Shown here one piece after another: positions 6,696 through 8,424 of a DNA stretch of 8,424 nt. The stretch comes from Clostridiales bacterium (GTDB lineage Bacteria > Bacillota > Clostridia > Lachnospirales > WQUN01). The notes beneath the pieces are model-generated. The model worked only from the letters and a program-made list of their open reading frames with translations, did not search any database and was not told the origin of the DNA. The stretch is from NCBI GenBank assembly GCA_031271275.1, contig JAISWA010000148.1, forward strand, positions 1 through 8,424. The letters are read 5' to 3'. Position numbers and translations under genes: made by a program. Numbering within the stretch: the first letter of the stretch is position 1; every line of letters begins with the position of its first letter.

Positions 6696-7838
6696 TTACG
6701 GCAATTCATACAACGTCCCGAACGCATACCCCTGCGCCCGTATGGAATCAATGATATCCGGCAGCGCCTGCGCGTTGGACTCCGAAACCGCGTGCAGCAG
6801 GATAATCGCGCCGTTGTGCAGGTTATCCATTACGCGGTTGTAGGCTTCGTCTTTGCCGGGCTGTTTATCCACCAACCAGTCCTCGTAGGCGAAGCTCCAA
6901 AAAACCGTTTTGTAGCCGTTTGCCTGCGTCAGCGCCATCGTGCGCGCGCTGTACTCGCCCGCGGGGGGGCGGAAGAAAGGCGCCATCCGGTAACCGGTGA
7001 CTTCCTGATAATAACGCGCCGTCTCCGTAAGCTCGTACCGGATATCCTCATCGGTTTTATCCGGCATACTCGGGTGCGTGACGGAATGGTTCGCCGCGAC
7101 ATGACCCTCGGCAGCCATCCGCATACAAAGCGCCGGATTGTCCCTGATATAGGTCTGCGTCAGAAAAAACGCCGCAGGGACGTTCTTGTCCCGCAAGGTA
7201 TCTAAAATCGGGCCGGTGAAGCCGTTCTCATAGCCCTCGTCAAAAGTCAGATATACTATTTTATTTTCAATGTCCCCGAGATAATACCCGCCGTAATCCC
7301 GGATATCGAAAACACGCTGGGCGGTGGGCGGTTGGTGCTCGCTGTTCCGGTTATAATACCAACCCATCTTTTCGTTAGAAAGATTTTCAAGCCCCGGAAC
7401 GGTCTGATATCCCGAGGGGTAGGGGTCTTGAACGGTTGCCGGCAAAGTATTTCCGGACGCAAATTCCGTCTCGCCGGAAGGTTCTTCCGGTTCGAAGGGT
7501 TGTATTGTATCGGCAGCGCCGGTCGCGTCGCCGGTGGCTTCCGGTTCGGTTTCCGGGTTGTTTTCTTCCGTCGTTTCTTCTGAAGTTTCTTCCGAAGTTT
7601 CTTCCGTAATTCCCTCCGTAGGCGTTTCGGTTGCCGATGGGGTTGGCGTGCCTTCCGTGGGAGTAGGATTTATAGTGCCCGGCTCGAAGTCGGTATCTCG
7701 TATGTATTCGTTCCCGTCACCTATGCCCGGCGTACCGGCAATCACTACCGCCGGGGCGGGGCTTTCCTGTGATATTTCGCATGAAACACATAAAAAAAGC
7801 AGGGCGGCACACAAAAGTATTTGAAACCATGCGCGCAT
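6696..7838 (-). CDS. PdaA-like polysaccharide deacetylase (delta-lactam-biosynthetic de-N-acetylase family), probable lipoprotein
   Basis: A 380-residue exported NodB-fold enzyme that likely removes acetyl groups from peptidoglycan N-acetylmuramic acid. PdaA members do this in making the muramic delta-lactam of spore cortex. Residues 1-20 form a hydrophobic leader ending in LCVSC; Cys20 is a candidate lipidation site, although Cys at -3 is atypical. A Thr/Glu/Pro-rich linker covers about 28-140. The catalytic domain (about 155-380) has TFDEGYENG (198-206; catalytic Asp200), HSVTHP (251-256), FRPPAGEYS (289-297), FWSFAYEDW (313-321) and LLH with His349. Vegetative deacetylases read TFDDG and B. 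subtilis PdaA reads TFDNG; here the second position is Glu201. ATG at 7838 is chosen for its AGGAGG (7845-7850) 6 bases upstream. An in-frame TTG at 7895 lies inside the predicted -35 box and is rejected. Confidence 0.9.
   Translation of the reverse strand: MRAWFQILLCAALLFLCVSCEISQESPAPAVVIAGTPGIGDGNEYIRDTDFEPGTINPTPTEGTPTPSATETPTEGITEETSEETSEETTEENNPETEPEATGDATGAADTIQPFEPEEPSGETEFASGNTLPATVQDPYPSGYQTVPGLENLSNEKMGWYYNRNSEHQPPTAQRVFDIRDYGGYYLGDIENKIVYLTFDEGYENGFTGPILDTLRDKNVPAAFFLTQTYIRDNPALCMRMAAEGHVAANHSVTHPSMPDKTDEDIRYELTETARYYQEVTGYRMAPFFRPPAGEYSARTMALTQANGYKTVFWSFAYEDWLVDKQPGKDEAYNRVMDNLHNGAIILLHAVSESNAQALPDIIDSIRAQGYAFGTLYELP
7563..7604 (-). repeat. 12-bp tandem repeat coding Glu-Glu-Thr-Ser units in the deacetylase linker
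   Basis: About three and a half direct repeats of a 12-base unit encode EETS, EETS, EETT, EE (residues 79-92). They sit inside a longer Thr/Glu/Pro-rich stretch. This is typical of a flexible wall-spanning linker between a membrane anchor and a catalytic domain. The unit is a multiple of three, so slippage would change linker length without shifting the frame. Confidence 0.75.
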
Positions 7839-7866
7839 GTTTGCCCTCCTTCCACTTAATGCGGTT

Positions 7867-7895
7867 AATATAACACTTTGCACAAGACGCTTCAA
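7867..7895 (-). promoter_or_regulatory. Sigma-A-like promoter for the minus-strand operon
   Basis: On the minus strand, TTGAAG (plus coordinates 7890-7895) and TATATT (7867-7872) are separated by exactly 17 bases. They match the TTGACA and TATAAT consensus at 4 and 5 of 6 positions. Transcription would start near 7860, about 10 bases before the AGGAGG of the deacetylase. A sporulation (sigma-F/G) reading was considered because of the PdaA-like product, but the fit to those consensus boxes is weaker. Confidence 0.65.
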
Positions 7896-7898
7896 GGA

Positions 7899-7908
7899 AA
7901 ACCGGTTT
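7899..7908. promoter_or_regulatory. Palindrome AAACCGGTTT between the divergent promoters
   Basis: A perfect 10-base inverted repeat lies between the two outward-facing -35 boxes and shares two bases with the plus-strand -35. Its position would suit a repressor or activator controlling both directions. It is short, so chance is possible, and no regulator family is recognised. Confidence 0.3.
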
Positions 7909-7935
7909 GACAGAAAAGCCCCTGTGATTTATTTT
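7907..7935 (+). promoter_or_regulatory. Sigma-A-like promoter for the aconitase-family gene
   Basis: A perfect TTGACA (7907-7912) is followed after 17 bases by TATTTT (7930-7935), which matches TATAAT at 4 of 6 positions. A start near 7942 would leave a short leader before AGGAG (7953-7957) and the ATG at 7967. The -35 boxes of the two divergent promoters are separated by only 11 bp. Confidence 0.65.
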
Positions 7936-7966
7936 TTAAGAAAATCTCGTACAGGAGAGCGTTTTC

Positions 7967-8424
7967 ATGATAAAAATTCACGAAGCAGGCGGATACGCCA
8001 TCCATAACCGTGCCGTACCCGCGAGCCGCGCCGAAGGTTCGGGCGGGAAATACACCGGCGGTAACGGTATGCCGCTTTCACCCGATACGAGGGCGGAAGC
8101 CAAAACACGGACGATTGCCTATAAAATTTTACAAAGCCATCATATAAAAGACGAAAATTCTTCCGCCGGTTCGCTGATCGATTCGCCCCTGCGCCTCCGC
8201 TTCGACTGCCTGACTTCCCACGACATCACCTATGTGGGGATTATCCAGACCATCCGCGCCTCGCGGAAAGATTACAGCCGTTTCCCCATGCCCTATGTTT
8301 TGTCTAACTGCCACAACAGCCTCTGCGCCGTGGGCGGCACCATTAACGCCGACGACCACGCCTTCGGGCTTTCCGCCGCGCAAAAATACGGCGGGGTGTT
8401 CGTGCCGCCGCACCGGGCGGTGAT
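7967..8424 (+). CDS. Aconitase-family hydratase (YbhJ-like), N-terminal fragment cut by window edge
   Basis: The first 152 residues of a longer protein, open at the right edge. Residues 75-150 carry a run I recognise from aconitase-superfamily hydratases of Clostridia and E. coli YbhJ: LTSHDITYVGIIQT (82-95), PYVLSNCHNSLCAVGGTIN (109-127), DDHAFGLSAAQKYGG (129-143) and VPPHRAV. Full-length relatives are about 750 residues, and the iron-sulfur cysteines and the DSH motif lie further along, outside this window. Such enzymes are thought to hydrate or dehydrate an organic acid, but their substrate is generally unproven. The segment at about 15-45 (rich in Gly, Ser, Arg) is poorly characterised. 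ATG at 7967 has AGGAG (7953-7957) 9 bases upstream and a good promoter. It is transcribed divergently from the pilus operon, so a functional link is not implied. Confidence 0.7.
   Translation, partial: MIKIHEAGGYAIHNRAVPASRAEGSGGKYTGGNGMPLSPDTRAEAKTRTIAYKILQSHHIKDENSSAGSLIDSPLRLRFDCLTSHDITYVGIIQTIRASRKDYSRFPMPYVLSNCHNSLCAVGGTINADDHAFGLSAAQKYGGVFVPPHRAV

Noticed and set aside
5911..6843. 310-codon open frame on the plus strand opposite pgi
   Set aside because: It lies antisense to a gene with full catalytic motifs. Its predicted product is rich in His, Arg and Phe with no recognisable domain, typical of a shadow frame.
7839..7895. N-terminal extension of the deacetylase from a TTG at 7895
   Set aside because: The TTG falls in the predicted -35 box, and the extension would precede the hydrophobic leader. 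ATG at 7838 has an ideal AGGAGG.
7921..7955. CCTGT...ACAGG inverted repeat before the aconitase-family gene as a hidden ribosome site
   Set aside because: The arms are only 5 bases with a long loop, and the left arm would lie upstream of the predicted transcription start.
8129..8413. 94-codon minus-strand open frame at the right edge
   Set aside because: The plus-strand frame from 7967 has a promoter, a ribosome site and recognisable aconitase-family motifs over the same bases, so this is its antisense shadow.

Overview
The window looks like chromosomal DNA from an endospore-forming Firmicute, probably class Clostridia, with G+C near one half by eye. The grounds are a PdaA-type polysaccharide deacetylase (an enzyme family tied to spore cortex muramic-lactam), Clostridia-like pilin-assembly genes, strong AGGAGG ribosome-binding sites and dense gene packing. 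No species can be named from the sequence alone.

Layout. Nearly everything lies on the minus strand as one apparent operon, read from right to left. A sigma-A-like promoter (7867-7895) precedes a PdaA-like deacetylase with a predicted lipoprotein-type leader (6696-7838). Glucose-6-phosphate isomerase pgi follows (5257-6657), then a type IV pilus/secretion block: pilT (4146-5234), pilC (2944-4143), a 95-residue membrane-anchored pilin-like protein (2644-2931), and three prepilin-like proteins (2108-2647, 1632-2120, 976-1635). A secreted transglutaminase-like protein closes the run (133-948), and a near-ideal intrinsic terminator sits at 64-99. Gaps are 38 bp or less and several genes overlap by 4-13 bp, so co-transcription is likely. 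On the plus strand, a divergent promoter (7907-7935) drives the start of an aconitase-family hydratase that runs off the right edge (7967-8424).

How the genes fit together. PilT is the retraction-type motor ATPase and PilC the inner-membrane platform. The four small proteins resemble minor or pseudopilins that would prime or cap a filament. The transglutaminase-like protein is exported and may act on the cell surface or on the filament. The deacetylase acts on peptidoglycan. Pgi is a housekeeping glycolytic enzyme with no obvious link to pili. No PilB extension ATPase, prepilin peptidase, PilM/N/O or obvious major pilin is present, so those functions must be encoded elsewhere or the system is unusual.

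No tRNA, rRNA, CRISPR array or insertion sequence was seen. The most interesting material is the pilin-like set with four different prepilin-processing states, and the coupling of a PilT-PilC cassette to a secreted transglutaminase-fold protein.
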